Part shown: piece by piece, positions 1-7,639 of the stretch
How positions within the stretch are numbered: position 1 is the first letter of the stretch
How the letters are laid out: each line of letters begins with the position of its first letter
Assembly (NCBI RefSeq): GCF_900112775.1
Contig: NZ_FOYZ01000005.1
Span: forward strand, 1 to 64,000
DNA: 64,000 nt
Origin: Anaeromicropila populeti
Lineage (GTDB): Bacteria > Bacillota > Clostridia > Lachnospirales > Lachnospiraceae
Direction of reading: 5' to 3'
Notes under the pieces: model-generated
What the model was told of the DNA's origin: nothing
The model's database searches: none
The model's input: only the letters and a program-made list of their open reading frames with translations
Made by a program: the position numbers and the translations under genes

Positions 1-256
1 TCTCTTTATCTTGATCTCTAACGCGTTTTCTGAGCTCAATTAACTCTTCATTAAGAGATAATGCATTATTTGGCGTATGAACAGCCTCTTTTGCCTCTAA
101 GCGTCCCTCCTTAAATGCTTTTATCCATGTATAAATAGTACCTGTTGGAAGCCCAAGTTCTGCAGCGGCTTTATGCCCGCCTATTTCCTGTGCAAGTTTT
201 ACTGCTTGTGCTTTAAATTCTTGATCATATGATTTTGTAATTCGTTTTTCTGCCAT
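1..256 (-). CDS. IS3-family transposase OrfA, partial at window edge
   Basis: The first 85 codons of an IS3/IS150-type OrfA, the DNA-binding half of a two-frame transposase. Residues 1-60 form a helix-turn-helix of the transposase_8 type: the protein starts MAEKRITKSYDQEF, then has AAAELGLPTGTIYTWIK as the recognition region, and continues into a basic helix with LNEELIELRKRVRDQ, the start of the leucine zipper. An AGGAG ribosome site sits about 6 bases before the ATG. The frame is open to the edge, so the copy may be intact. In this family the partner integrase is normally made by -1 frameshifting. Confidence 0.85.
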   Translation of the reverse strand, partial: MAEKRITKSYDQEFKAQAVKLAQEIGGHKAAAELGLPTGTIYTWIKAFKEGRLEAKEAVHTPNNALSLNEELIELRKRVRDQDKE

Positions 257-345
257 CTCAATTCTCCTCTTCTTGTATTTATTATATATCAAAATCCTTG
301 AGAATAGGGTGGCAATTTTTATTATACAACATCAACATTTCTCGG
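1..345 (-). mobile_element. Edge of an IS3-family insertion sequence
   Basis: Only the end of the element carrying orfA is inside the window; the rest, including the orfB integrase gene, would lie to the left. The inner boundary is not certain. I place it near 345 because the AT-rich leader of orfA runs to about there and a headless gene remnant starts just after. No terminal inverted repeat or target duplication can be confirmed from one end. Confidence 0.55.
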
Positions 346-367
346 AAGGTGAAAAATGAGGTATTAA

Positions 368-517
368 TTTTGCTTTGAAGTTGGTAAAGGAAACAAGGTT
401 CAAATTATTCATGATTTTGCTAGTGATGGATATGAGCAAAGAAAAGAATATGATTGTTTTTGGAGTTGGTTCAAGGACGCTATTGAAGAAATGATAAAGG
501 ATGAAAGTAATGAATAA
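368..517 (+). pseudogene. Headless remnant of an unidentified gene
   Basis: An open frame of about 49 codons ending in TAA at 515-517 but with no start codon; an in-frame TAA lies just upstream at 365-367. The translation contains FEVGKGNKVQIIHDF and EYDCFWSWFKDAIEEM, which looks like the C-terminal part of a small soluble protein. The missing front end beside an IS3 element suggests that insertion or a linked deletion removed it. I do not recognise the family; an immunity-type protein is possible given the toxin debris nearby, but that is inference. Confidence 0.45.
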
Positions 518-601
518 AATAATAGAGTATAATTTTATATCAGATGAAAGATGAAATAGGTATTTATTAATTTAAAGCTCAAATATGTGAGGTGAAAGAA
601 A

Positions 602-1141
602 TTGAATGGTATGGAGGAATTAAGTAAAGAAATATCATATGCATTGAGGCATGCACCGTGGGAATATGACTTGGAAATGGACGAGGATGGATGGGTGCCA
701 GTAATACAACTTTTGAGTGCATTACATGTCTCGGAAAAGTGGAAAGATGTAGATGAAAATAGCTTAATAGAAATGATTATAAAATCAAAGAAAAAGCGCC
801 ATGAGATTAAAAATGGAAAAATAAGAGCATTTTATGGACATTCTATTCCTATAAAAATTGTAAAGGATGAAAAATGTCCCCCTAATACATTATATCATGG
901 TACAGCAAGAAGGTATTTAGATTCTATTAAAGAGAAAGGGCTATTACCGCAAAATAGACAGTATGTACATCTGTCACAAGATATTGAAACGGCTCGAAAT
1001 GTTGGTAAAAGGCATGATGATAGACCGATTATACTTTTAATAAATGCAAAAAAGGCATATGAAGATGGTATAAAATTTTATTACGGCAATGAAAAAGTAT
1101 GGCTTGCAGACATAGTACCCAATAAGTATATAACAGAATAA
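602..1141 (+). CDS. kptA: RNA 2'-phosphotransferase (KptA/Tpt1 family)
   Basis: Moves a 2'-phosphate from RNA to NAD, giving ADP-ribose 1'',2''-cyclic phosphate and nicotinamide. In fungi this finishes tRNA splicing; the bacterial role is unclear. The 179-residue length is normal for the family. Landmarks in order: ISYALRHAP with the Arg16-His17 pair of the active site, MDEDGWVPVIQLL in the N-terminal winged-helix lobe, IRAFYGHSI, LYHGTARRYLDSI and YVHLSQD in the ADP-ribosyltransferase-like lobe, and RPIILLINAKKAYEDG near the end. The start is taken as TTG because GAGGTG ends 7 bases before it; the ATG at 611 would be 16 bases from that site. It stands alone between an insertion sequence and toxin debris, which points to an accessory gene. 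Confidence 0.9.
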   Translation: MNGMEELSKEISYALRHAPWEYDLEMDEDGWVPVIQLLSALHVSEKWKDVDENSLIEMIIKSKKKRHEIKNGKIRAFYGHSIPIKIVKDEKCPPNTLYHGTARRYLDSIKEKGLLPQNRQYVHLSQDIETARNVGKRHDDRPIILLINAKKAYEDGIKFYYGNEKVWLADIVPNKYITE

Positions 1142-1325
1142 TAATATTAAAAAATGTTTTTGGTTTGCTAATTAAATTTATTATGGTTATACTATAGGAT
1201 TTTTAGGTCAAGTTCCAATACACTCATATAAACGTACTTTTTGTAGCAAAAAAATTTGTTGCGAATGGTGCGTTTTATTATGCGAATTAAAAAAAAGTAG
1301 ATTCAAAATCAATTTTTCTCCATGA

Positions 1326-1751
1326 GGAGACCGAAGTAAAATTCAAAACAGCGGTGGACATGGACAAGCTAATATAGATTTTTTGGAGGAAAACGGAATA
1401 GAATATAATATCGAAAAAACATATGACAATGGAGTAAGGGTTGGTAATGTTCCAGATCATAAGGTTAAAGCAAAAAGAACTGGAACCAATCAAGCTTGGT
1501 TTCCTGAAAGTTGAAGTGAATCAGATATTACTAAAGCAGGTGAATATGTTGGAAATTTATCTGAAAATGAAACTATAATATATTTACAACAGTGTTCTAA
1601 AGAAGATTTGTATTATATAAGTGAAGTATTTGAGGATATTTCTGAAAGGTTGCAAAGTAAAGCATATATAGAATGTTTGCGTAAATTAGATGAAAAATAT
1701 CCAGAATTAGAAATGACAAAAGATATAGATATAGAAGAAGAATATTTTTAA
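1326..1751 (+). pseudogene. EndoU-type toxin domain remnant fused to probable immunity-gene tail
   Basis: One frame from 1326 to the TAA at 1749-1751, broken by a TGA at 1512-1514 and lacking a proper start. The first half reads GGHGQANIDFLEENGIEYN, then RVGNVPDHKVKAKRTGTNQ and AWFPES, which resembles the C-terminal EndoU nuclease domain of polymorphic toxins, including its His-containing GGHGQ start. The TGA falls where this family usually has Trp. The part after AGEYVGNLSENE, with EDLYYISEVFEDISERLQ and LRKLDEKYPELEMT, looks like a small acidic immunity protein rather than toxin, so a deletion probably joined toxin and immunity genes. The upstream delivery domains are absent. Confidence 0.6.
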
Positions 1752-1835
1752 AAAGCCATTTCTCTCCTTACATAATACCATAAAATTCAGACTTTGCAAG
1801 TATTCACACAACAAAAATAAATGCTATCCTATTAA

Positions 1836-1862
1836 GAAAGCATTTTCTTAAGAAAATCTTTC
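1836..1862. promoter_or_regulatory. AT-rich palindrome before a two-component operon
   Basis: A 27-base near-perfect inverted repeat whose core ATTTTCTTAAGAAAAT (1842-1857) is a perfect palindrome, with GAAAG and CTTTC arms outside single mismatched bases. It is followed by GTTTTTTC, so it may be a weak terminator for the toxin debris upstream, or an operator for the response regulator gene that starts about 78 bases later. Confidence 0.45.
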
Positions 1863-1881
1863 GTTTTTTCACCTTTGTATG

Positions 1882-1917
1882 GATCGAATTATGCTTTATG
1901 ATCGAATTAAGCTTAAT
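1882..1917 (+). repeat. 18-base tandem repeat in the leader of the response regulator
   Basis: Two adjacent 18-base copies starting GATCGAATTA (1882-1899 and 1900-1917), differing at two positions in the second half. Direct repeats at this spacing are typical of OmpR-type binding sites, and the gene just downstream encodes an OmpR-type regulator, so autoregulation is plausible but not shown. Confidence 0.5.
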
Positions 1918-1939
1918 AAATAGAAAGGAATCAAGAGAA

Positions 1940-2647
1940 ATGACGTCATATCATATTTTGGTTGTAGAAGACGACAAAGAAATATTAGATGGTATCGGTA
2001 TTTATTTGGAAAATCAAGGTTATCAGGTTTCAAAAGCAAGAAATGGGCGAGAAGGATTAGACATGATTCAGCAAGAAACCATACACTTAGCAATCGTAGA
2101 CATTATGATGCCAGTGATGGATGGTATTGTAATGACGATGAAGCTTCGAGAACAATATGATTTTCCAGTTATCATGCTGTCAGCCAAGTCAGAAGACATT
2201 GATAAAATTACAGGGCTCAATATAGGGGCCGATGACTATGTTACAAAGCCATTTGTACCAATGGAATTATTAGCAAGGGTAAATTCACAGCTGCGCCGCT
2301 ATGCAAAATATTTGCAGGTATTAGATTCAAAAGAAGAGATTAAGGAAAATTGCTATGTGATTGGTGGCTTAGAGTTGAATGAGGATACAGTAGAGGTGAC
2401 AGTAGATGGAAAACCAGTCAAACTCACCCCCATTGAATTTAAAATCCTCTTATTGCTTATGCGGCATCCAGGAAAAGTCTTTTCAGCAGATGAAATTTAT
2501 GAATGCGTGTGGAATGAAAGGCCAATTACGACAGATACCATAATGGTACATGTAAGGAGAATTCGCGAAAAAATAGAGATCAACCCCAAAGAACCTAGAT
2601 ATTTAAAAGTAGTATGGGGTGTTGGATATAAAATTGAAAAGCAGTAA
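1940..2647 (+). CDS. OmpR/PhoB-type response regulator
   Basis: A 235-residue transcription regulator. The receiver domain (about 1-120) carries the acidic pair in VVEDDKEI, the phospho-acceptor Asp in LAIVDIMMPVMDG, the Thr/Ser position in IMLSAKSED and the Lys in DDYVTKPF. The C-terminal winged helix (about 140-235) has LTPIEFKILLLLMRHPGKV and TIMVHVRRIREKIE. The ATG at 1940 is chosen because AAAGGA lies 10 bases before it; an upstream in-frame start at 1898 falls inside a tandem repeat and has no ribosome site. The histidine kinase gene begins 26 bases after the stop, so the two form one operon. The stimulus is unknown; the pair resembles VanRS-like systems only in general layout. Confidence 0.93.
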   Translation: MTSYHILVVEDDKEILDGIGIYLENQGYQVSKARNGREGLDMIQQETIHLAIVDIMMPVMDGIVMTMKLREQYDFPVIMLSAKSEDIDKITGLNIGADDYVTKPFVPMELLARVNSQLRRYAKYLQVLDSKEEIKENCYVIGGLELNEDTVEVTVDGKPVKLTPIEFKILLLLMRHPGKVFSADEIYECVWNERPITTDTIMVHVRRIREKIEINPKEPRYLKVVWGVGYKIEKQ

Positions 2648-2673
2648 AGGCTGGATGGAAGGAGAATGTGGAC

Positions 2674-4281
2674 ATGGAAAAGTCAAAGAGTGTACCTAGC
2701 AGGTGGATTGGAATTTTATTAACATATGCTGTTATTGCAGCAACCGCAGGAATGGTAGTCTATATATCGGGCCAGTTGTGGAGTAACTATTATCATTCCT
2801 ATGAAACATATATAAGCGAAAGAAATGCGATTTTTGAGGGCGGATTTATTTTCTTATTCGTGGGTGCAACAGCAGTGCTTGGAATATTGGCATTACTATT
2901 ATTTTGTATTCCTATCCTTCAGATTGGAACGAAAAAAACAAAGAATATTCCTGTGGAACTTACAATAGCGATAGCAATTTACATGATACCGTTTGCGCAG
3001 ATGCTTGCGGAGCTTACTATTTATTATGTAGATGGAAGACTGACAAGAGAATTGTATGAGGGAAACTTGCCCATGGACGTGGCTGAGATACTGGCAGAAG
3101 TATTGTGCTATATGAGTTGGGCAGTCTACCTGGGTATCTGCTTTTTTCTCTGCGTATCCATATTACAGGTGTTTCGAAAGGGAATTAAACGTTTTTTATA
3201 TGAGAACAGCATCCTAATAAAATGTCTGCTGTTCACTAAGAAAACAATTGTAAAGGGTATTCAGAGGTTTGGAAAAATCAATTATGCAGACTCTCTTGTG
3301 AAAAATATTATAAAAGTGCTGGTTATTAATTACATTGTACTTTTTCTAATATGCTGTACTTGGGTTACAGGTTTTTTTCTACTAGTTATTTATTCTGTTG
3401 TATTATTTTTCTTATTGCATAAGTATTTAGGTGACATAGAGAAAAAGTATCAAGAGTTGTTAGGTGCTGTAAATAAAATGGCGGAGGGTAATTTGGAGGT
3501 GAGCCTGGAAACGGATTTAGGTTGGTTTCAGCCAATTGGAGATTCTTTGATGGAAGTGAAAAATGGATTTAAGAAGGCGGTGGAAGAAGAGGTAAAAAGT
3601 GAGAAAATGAGAAGTGAGCTAATTACCAATATATCTCATGATTTGAAAACACCTCTGACAGCCATGATTACGTATGTAAATTTGCTGCAACAGGAAAATA
3701 TAACAGAGGATCAGAGAGAAGAGTATATCCATACATTAGATCAGAAATCCCAAAGACTAAAACGACTGATAGAAGATTTATTTGATGTGAGCAAATTAAA
3801 CAGCAATACAGTGGAACTTCAATGGATGGAGGTTGACATTATTGCGCTAATGAAGCAGGTACAGCATGAATTGGGAGAAGGCTTTCAGCAGGCAGATATC
3901 GAACTGAAATATCAGCTGCCAGAAGAAAAAATTTGGATGGAACTGGATAGCCAGAAAACATATCGGATTTTTGAAAATCTGTTTGTAAATATTATAAAAT
4001 ATTCAATGCCTCAGACAAGGGCATACGTGGTTGTGCAGGAGAGAGAAGCAGAAGTATGGATTACAATAAAAAATATCTCAAAAACAGAGTTGGATTTTAA
4101 GCCAGATGAGGTTGTGGAACGCTTTGTCCGTGGCGATAAGTCAAGAAATACAGAAGGATCTGGCTTGGGGCTGGCAATCGTGGAAAGCCTTATGAAAATA
4201 CAGAATGGAAAGTTTGAGATTCAATTAGACGGCGACTTGTTTAAAACCATTCTTGTGTTCAAAAAAAATTCACACATTTAG
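2674..4281 (+). CDS. Membrane sensor histidine kinase
   Basis: Partner of the response regulator just upstream. The first 260 residues hold about six membrane helices (roughly 10-34, 55-83, 92-117, 136-167 and two between 210 and 255), with no large extracellular domain, which suggests sensing in or near the membrane. A short HAMP-like linker follows. The HisKA motif is ITNISHDLKTPLTAM with the phospho-accepting His. The ATPase domain has RIFENLFVNIIKYS (N box), RFVRGDKS and GSGLGLAIVESL (G2 box). The ATG at 2674 is preferred over the GTG at 2668 because GGAG lies 9 bases before the ATG but only 3 before the GTG. What it senses cannot be read from the sequence. Confidence 0.92.
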   Translation: MEKSKSVPSRWIGILLTYAVIAATAGMVVYISGQLWSNYYHSYETYISERNAIFEGGFIFLFVGATAVLGILALLLFCIPILQIGTKKTKNIPVELTIAIAIYMIPFAQMLAELTIYYVDGRLTRELYEGNLPMDVAEILAEVLCYMSWAVYLGICFFLCVSILQVFRKGIKRFLYENSILIKCLLFTKKTIVKGIQRFGKINYADSLVKNIIKVLVINYIVLFLICCTWVTGFFLLVIYSVVLFFLLHKYLGDIEKKYQELLGAVNKMAEGNLEVSLETDLGWFQPIGDSLMEVKNGFKKAVEEEVKSEKMRSELITNISHDLKTPLTAMITYVNLLQQENITEDQREEYIHTLDQKSQRLKRLIEDLFDVSKLNSNTVELQWMEVDIIALMKQVQHELGEGFQQADIELKYQLPEEKIWMELDSQKTYRIFENLFVNIIKYSMPQTRAYVVVQEREAEVWITIKNISKTELDFKPDEVVERFVRGDKSRNTEGSGLGLAIVESLMKIQNGKFEIQLDGDLFKTILVFKKNSHI

Positions 4282-4380
4282 GAATGGTCATTTTATAGGA
4301 AGTAGGTTATAATAAAACTGTTATGTGTAATTACAATATGTGAAATAGTGTTAAGAAATGATGATGTGCGAGGAAGAAGA

Positions 4381-5865
4381 ATGACCCATAATAGTTTTTC
4401 TCAATATAACCTGAGTGACCCCATTTTGGAGACATTGACGTTATTGGGATACAAAGTACCAACTCCTGTACAGCAGAAGGTAATCCCTCTTGCTTTGCAG
4501 GAAAACGATTTAGTTGTGAAATCCAAAACAGGAAGCGGAAAAACGGCATCTTTCGCGATTCCCATTTGCCAGCTAGTTACCTGGGATGAGAATTTACCAC
4601 AGGCTCTCGTATTAGAACCGACACGAGAACTGGCAGTACAAGTACGAGATGAGATTTTTCATATAGGACGAAAAAAACGGCTGAAGGTTCCTGCTGTATT
4701 TGGAGGTTTTCCGTTAGAAAAGCAGGCATTGACATTAAAGCAGAAATCTCATGTTGTAGTCGGTACACCAGGCAGGGTTTTAGATCATTTTCAGAAAGGA
4801 ACGCTGCATGGAGATAAAATCCAGTATCTCATTGTAGACGAAGCGGACCTAATGTTAGATATGGGCTTCATTGAAGACATTAGACGGATTATGGAGTTTA
4901 TTCCAGAGAATAAGGTTATGATGTTATTTTCGGCAACTATGGGCGTGCATGTGCAGAGATTGACAGAAGAATATATGAAAACGCCGATATACATTGAAAT
5001 GGAAGATAAAGAAGCAGCAATTCCAGATATTGTACAGGAAGCTTACTACGTTGAAAATGAAGAAAAACTGCCTCTTTTAATTCGGATTCTGATCAAGGAA
5101 AATCCAGAGAACGGTATGATATTTTGCGCTACAAGAGAAATGGTGAATGTGCTGTACCGACATTTGAGAAAAGCAAGGATTCGGTGCGGAATGCTTCATG
5201 GAACAGTAGACCAGAAGGAAAGACTAAAAACCATTGAGGATTTTCGTGAGGGAAGATTTCATTACTTAATAGCTACAGACGTGGCAGCTAGAGGAATTGA
5301 CTTTGACAATATTACACATGTAATTAATTATGATTTTCCTACTGGAAAAGAGTCCTACGTCCACCGCATTGGAAGAACAGGACGGAATGGAAAGAGTGGA
5401 AAAGCAATTAGTCTGATTCAGAATGCAGAGAAAAAAATGCAAGAAGCAATTGAAGCCTATACGAGTGTTCCAATTATAATATGTCAGCAGCTTTTTGACG
5501 AGCATATAGATACTGCCTCTAAGAAAATATTTTGGGGACGCCAGAGAGAACCAGTAAAGCCAAGGGTAAAGAAGGGTGCGGTTTTTCATAAGCAGATTAC
5601 AAGATTATGTATTGGAGGCGGACGAAAGTCAAAGATTCGTGCCGTAGATATTGTGGGTACAATCTGCAATATAGAAGGAATACAGTCTGATGACATTGGA
5701 ATCATTGATATCCGGGACAGCATTAGCTACGTAGAGATTTTAAATGAAAAGGGATTAATGGTACGGGATGCTTTGCAGAGTAAGCCTGTAAAGGGAAAAG
5801 TTCGTAAGGTTCAGATTGCAGGTGAAAGGAAGAAAAAAGAAAATGAAACAAAAGCAAGTGAGTAA
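4381..5865 (+). CDS. dbpA: DEAD-box ATP-dependent RNA helicase, DbpA-like
   Basis: An RNA helicase probably acting in late 50S ribosome assembly or cold-stress RNA unwinding. All core motifs are present in order: the Q motif region TPVQQKVIPLAL, motif I KTGSGKTASF, PTRELAVQ, GTPGRVLDH, DEAD in VDEADLMLDMGF, SAT in LFSATM, ATDVAARGIDF and HRIGRTGRNG. The last 80 residues, beginning RLCIGGGRKSKIRAVDIVG, match the DbpA-type RRM-like domain, which in known members binds hairpin 92 of 23S rRNA. AGGA sits 6 bases before the ATG at 4381, so I take that start rather than GTG 4348. The 3' end overlaps the next gene by 23 bases, which suggests coupled translation. Confidence 0.92.
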   Translation: MTHNSFSQYNLSDPILETLTLLGYKVPTPVQQKVIPLALQENDLVVKSKTGSGKTASFAIPICQLVTWDENLPQALVLEPTRELAVQVRDEIFHIGRKKRLKVPAVFGGFPLEKQALTLKQKSHVVVGTPGRVLDHFQKGTLHGDKIQYLIVDEADLMLDMGFIEDIRRIMEFIPENKVMMLFSATMGVHVQRLTEEYMKTPIYIEMEDKEAAIPDIVQEAYYVENEEKLPLLIRILIKENPENGMIFCATREMVNVLYRHLRKARIRCGMLHGTVDQKERLKTIEDFREGRFHYLIATDVAARGIDFDNITHVINYDFPTGKESYVHRIGRTGRNGKSGKAISLIQNAEKKMQEAIEAYTSVPIIICQQLFDEHIDTASKKIFWGRQREPVKPRVKKGAVFHKQITRLCIGGGRKSKIRAVDIVGTICNIEGIQSDDIGIIDIRDSISYVEILNEKGLMVRDALQSKPVKGKVRKVQIAGERKKKENETKASE

Positions 5866-6682
5866 AGTACTTCTGTTTTTGACAGCCTCCATTTTATTGT
5901 TAGCAAGTCTAACAGGCTGTAATTCTAAGAAGTCAGAAAGTGATGATAATAAAGCAGTAGTGACCGAAACACCAGCTGTAACAGAAGAACCAACTGAAAC
6001 AGAAGAACCTGCTGAAACGGAAGCAGTATCAAAAAAGGAATATGTAGAGATTGATCAGCTTGCAAAAGTGAAAAGCGGTGAGACCGTTGCCAGTATGACA
6101 ATAAAAGATTATGGCACAATTAAAATGAAGTTTTTCCCAGAAGCAGCTCCTAAGGCAGTTGAAAATTTTATTACTCATGCCAAGGAAGGCTATTATGACG
6201 GGGTAACATTTCACCGTGTTATTTCCGATTTTATGATTCAGGGTGGCGATCCAGAAGGTACAGGAAGAGGCGGTGAAAGTATCTGGGGAGAAAGTTTTGA
6301 AGATGAGATTTCCCCATATTTATTACCACTGCGGGGTGCTCTGTGTATGGCAAATGCTAGTGGAGGAAATACCAACGGAAGCCAGTTTTTCATTGTACAA
6401 AACAGTGAGATTCTCGATACAGAAGGTATCGCTGAAATTTTTAATTACTACATTCCGTATTATAAGAGTGAAACAGGATTAGAGTTGGATGCTTTTGCTG
6501 ATCTTGCGTTGGAAAACTATCAGAAGGTTGGCGGTTGTTTATATCTGGCAGGAGGTTATACCGTTTTTGGTCAAGTCTTTGAAGGCATGGAAATTGTAGA
6601 TGAAATATCAAAGGTTGGCACAGAAAATGATAGACCGTTAAAGGATGTTGTGATTGAAAAAATTGAGATAACTGAATACTAA
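5843..6682 (+). CDS. Cyclophilin-type peptidyl-prolyl isomerase, lipoprotein
   Basis: An extracellular protein-folding helper that catalyses cis-trans isomerisation at proline. Residues 1-27 are a lipoprotein signal with lipobox LTGC, then an acidic Thr/Glu-rich linker to about residue 70 that would hold the enzyme off the membrane. The cyclophilin domain has VTFHRVISDFMIQGGDP, with the catalytic Arg in FHRV, and SQFFIVQ. An insertion of about 35 residues around FNYYIPYYKSETGLELDAF separates the last strands, as in many clostridial members. The ATG at 5843 follows AAAGGAAG; a TTG at 5816 would add a poor leader. It overlaps the helicase gene by 23 bases and is followed by a strong terminator. 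Confidence 0.92.
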   Translation: MKQKQVSKVLLFLTASILLLASLTGCNSKKSESDDNKAVVTETPAVTEEPTETEEPAETEAVSKKEYVEIDQLAKVKSGETVASMTIKDYGTIKMKFFPEAAPKAVENFITHAKEGYYDGVTFHRVISDFMIQGGDPEGTGRGGESIWGESFEDEISPYLLPLRGALCMANASGGNTNGSQFFIVQNSEILDTEGIAEIFNYYIPYYKSETGLELDAFADLALENYQKVGGCLYLAGGYTVFGQVFEGMEIVDEISKVGTENDRPLKDVVIEKIEITEY

Positions 6683-6688
6683 TAAAAT

Positions 6689-6735
6689 AAAAAACTCCTC
6701 AATACTGCTGCGGCAGGTGTTGAGGAGTTTTTTGT
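6689..6735 (+). terminator. Rho-independent terminator
   Basis: The stem ACTCCTCAA pairs with TTGAGGAGT around a GC-rich loop, and a run of T follows. It closes the helicase/cyclophilin transcript. The A-run in front of the stem means it could also work on the other strand, but no gene points that way. Confidence 0.9.
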
Positions 6736-6807
6736 GTAAGAAATTATGGTATTTATAGAACTCTCTATATGTATGCATAGAATAATATTCCATATACTTC
6801 TAGCAAG

Positions 6808-6816
6808 TGTTATAAT
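6808..6816 (+). promoter_or_regulatory. Extended -10 promoter
   Basis: TGTTATAAT is a perfect extended -10 element; the expected -35 region is only TTCCAT. It lies about 59 bases before the start of the 190-residue unknown gene and after a terminator, so it probably drives that gene. Confidence 0.5.
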
Positions 6817-6874
6817 GTCGCGTGATAGGGTAGTTTTGACTAATTATGACTAGATGATATAAGGAGTGGGTGAA

Positions 6875-7447
6875 ATGATAGATATGGAGCGATATTTGTA
6901 TGAAAGAGTTAAGCCGATTATTGAAGGTTGGAAGGAGGAAGGAATTTATGCAATTTCTTTTTTCATAGAGACTAATCTGGTAGAGGACAATATCCCAGTT
7001 TTTATAGTGAGCTATAACACAGAAGCTGATTGTGAAGAGGAGGATGAACTAATCTCGTATCGCGAACGCAGGTGGAACTATGCTTCTTGGAGACAAGAAG
7101 AAACCCCTGTTATTTCGGATGAGGAATCGACACAATTTTTATTGGATTGGTTTTCAGAAAAGGGAATTAAAAATGTTGGCGTAGAAGAAGGGGAACAATA
7201 TGATGAAGAATTTCGCTATATTGGAAAGGGCCCTAACGGATTATATGAATTACTAGAAGTAATTACTACTGTAGCAAAAAGGTTACATGCAGAAGAGGTA
7301 ATTAAAAATAAATTTGGAAAAGAGATTCCTATTATTGTGCATGACCTGGAGTATCCATGGTATATGATCGAAGCTACAGAAAAGGCAAATCCACCAGGGC
7401 TGGTAGATGAGTTTATTGAAGCAGTTGAAAATGGTTTTGAGGACTAA
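6875..7447 (+). CDS. Unknown acidic cytoplasmic protein
   Basis: A 190-residue soluble protein without signal peptide or membrane helix, rich in Glu and Trp. Visible stretches include YAISFFIETNLVEDNIPVF, RRWNYASWRQEE and LEYPWYMIEATEKANPPGL. The layout, an N-terminal helix, a beta-strand with a conserved-looking Trp and a helical end, recalls DUF4303 or other small immunity-type proteins, but I do not recognise a family with confidence. AGGAG is 8 bases before the ATG at 6875, so that start is taken over GTG 6866. It is a single-gene transcript between its own promoter and terminator. Confidence 0.75.
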   Translation: MIDMERYLYERVKPIIEGWKEEGIYAISFFIETNLVEDNIPVFIVSYNTEADCEEEDELISYRERRWNYASWRQEETPVISDEESTQFLLDWFSEKGIKNVGVEEGEQYDEEFRYIGKGPNGLYELLEVITTVAKRLHAEEVIKNKFGKEIPIIVHDLEYPWYMIEATEKANPPGLVDEFIEAVENGFED

Positions 7448-7484
7448 AATCTTGGGGCATCCAAATTGATAAAATAGGTAAGAG

Positions 7485-7516
7485 TGCCTGCTGTCAAATG
7501 GGATAGCAGGCCTTTT
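7485..7516 (+). terminator. Rho-independent terminator
   Basis: The arms GCCTGCT and AGCAGGC pair around a short loop and are followed by CTTTTCT. It ends the single-gene transcript of the unknown 190-residue protein. Confidence 0.8.
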
Positions 7517-7555
7517 CTGTAATAGGTACTTTCCTTGTTAGGAATATAACATTCA

Positions 7556-7584
7556 TTGAAATGTACTGTATTCCTGTTTATAAT
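7556..7584 (+). promoter_or_regulatory. Sigma-A type promoter for the GltD-like gene
   Basis: TTGAAA, a 17-base spacer and TATAAT. The start codon is 56 bases beyond the -10 element. Confidence 0.7.
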
Positions 7585-7639
7585 AGTATTGTTTGGAATA
7601 CTAAATTATAATTATAAAAGGAAGTAGAAGGAGAACATT

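Noticed and set aside
1512-1514. TGA read as Trp or selenocysteine in the EndoU-like frame
   Set aside because: The frame has no start and carries a toxin/immunity join, so simple decay explains it. No SECIS-like hairpin is evident and other genes use TGG for Trp and TGA or TAA as stop.
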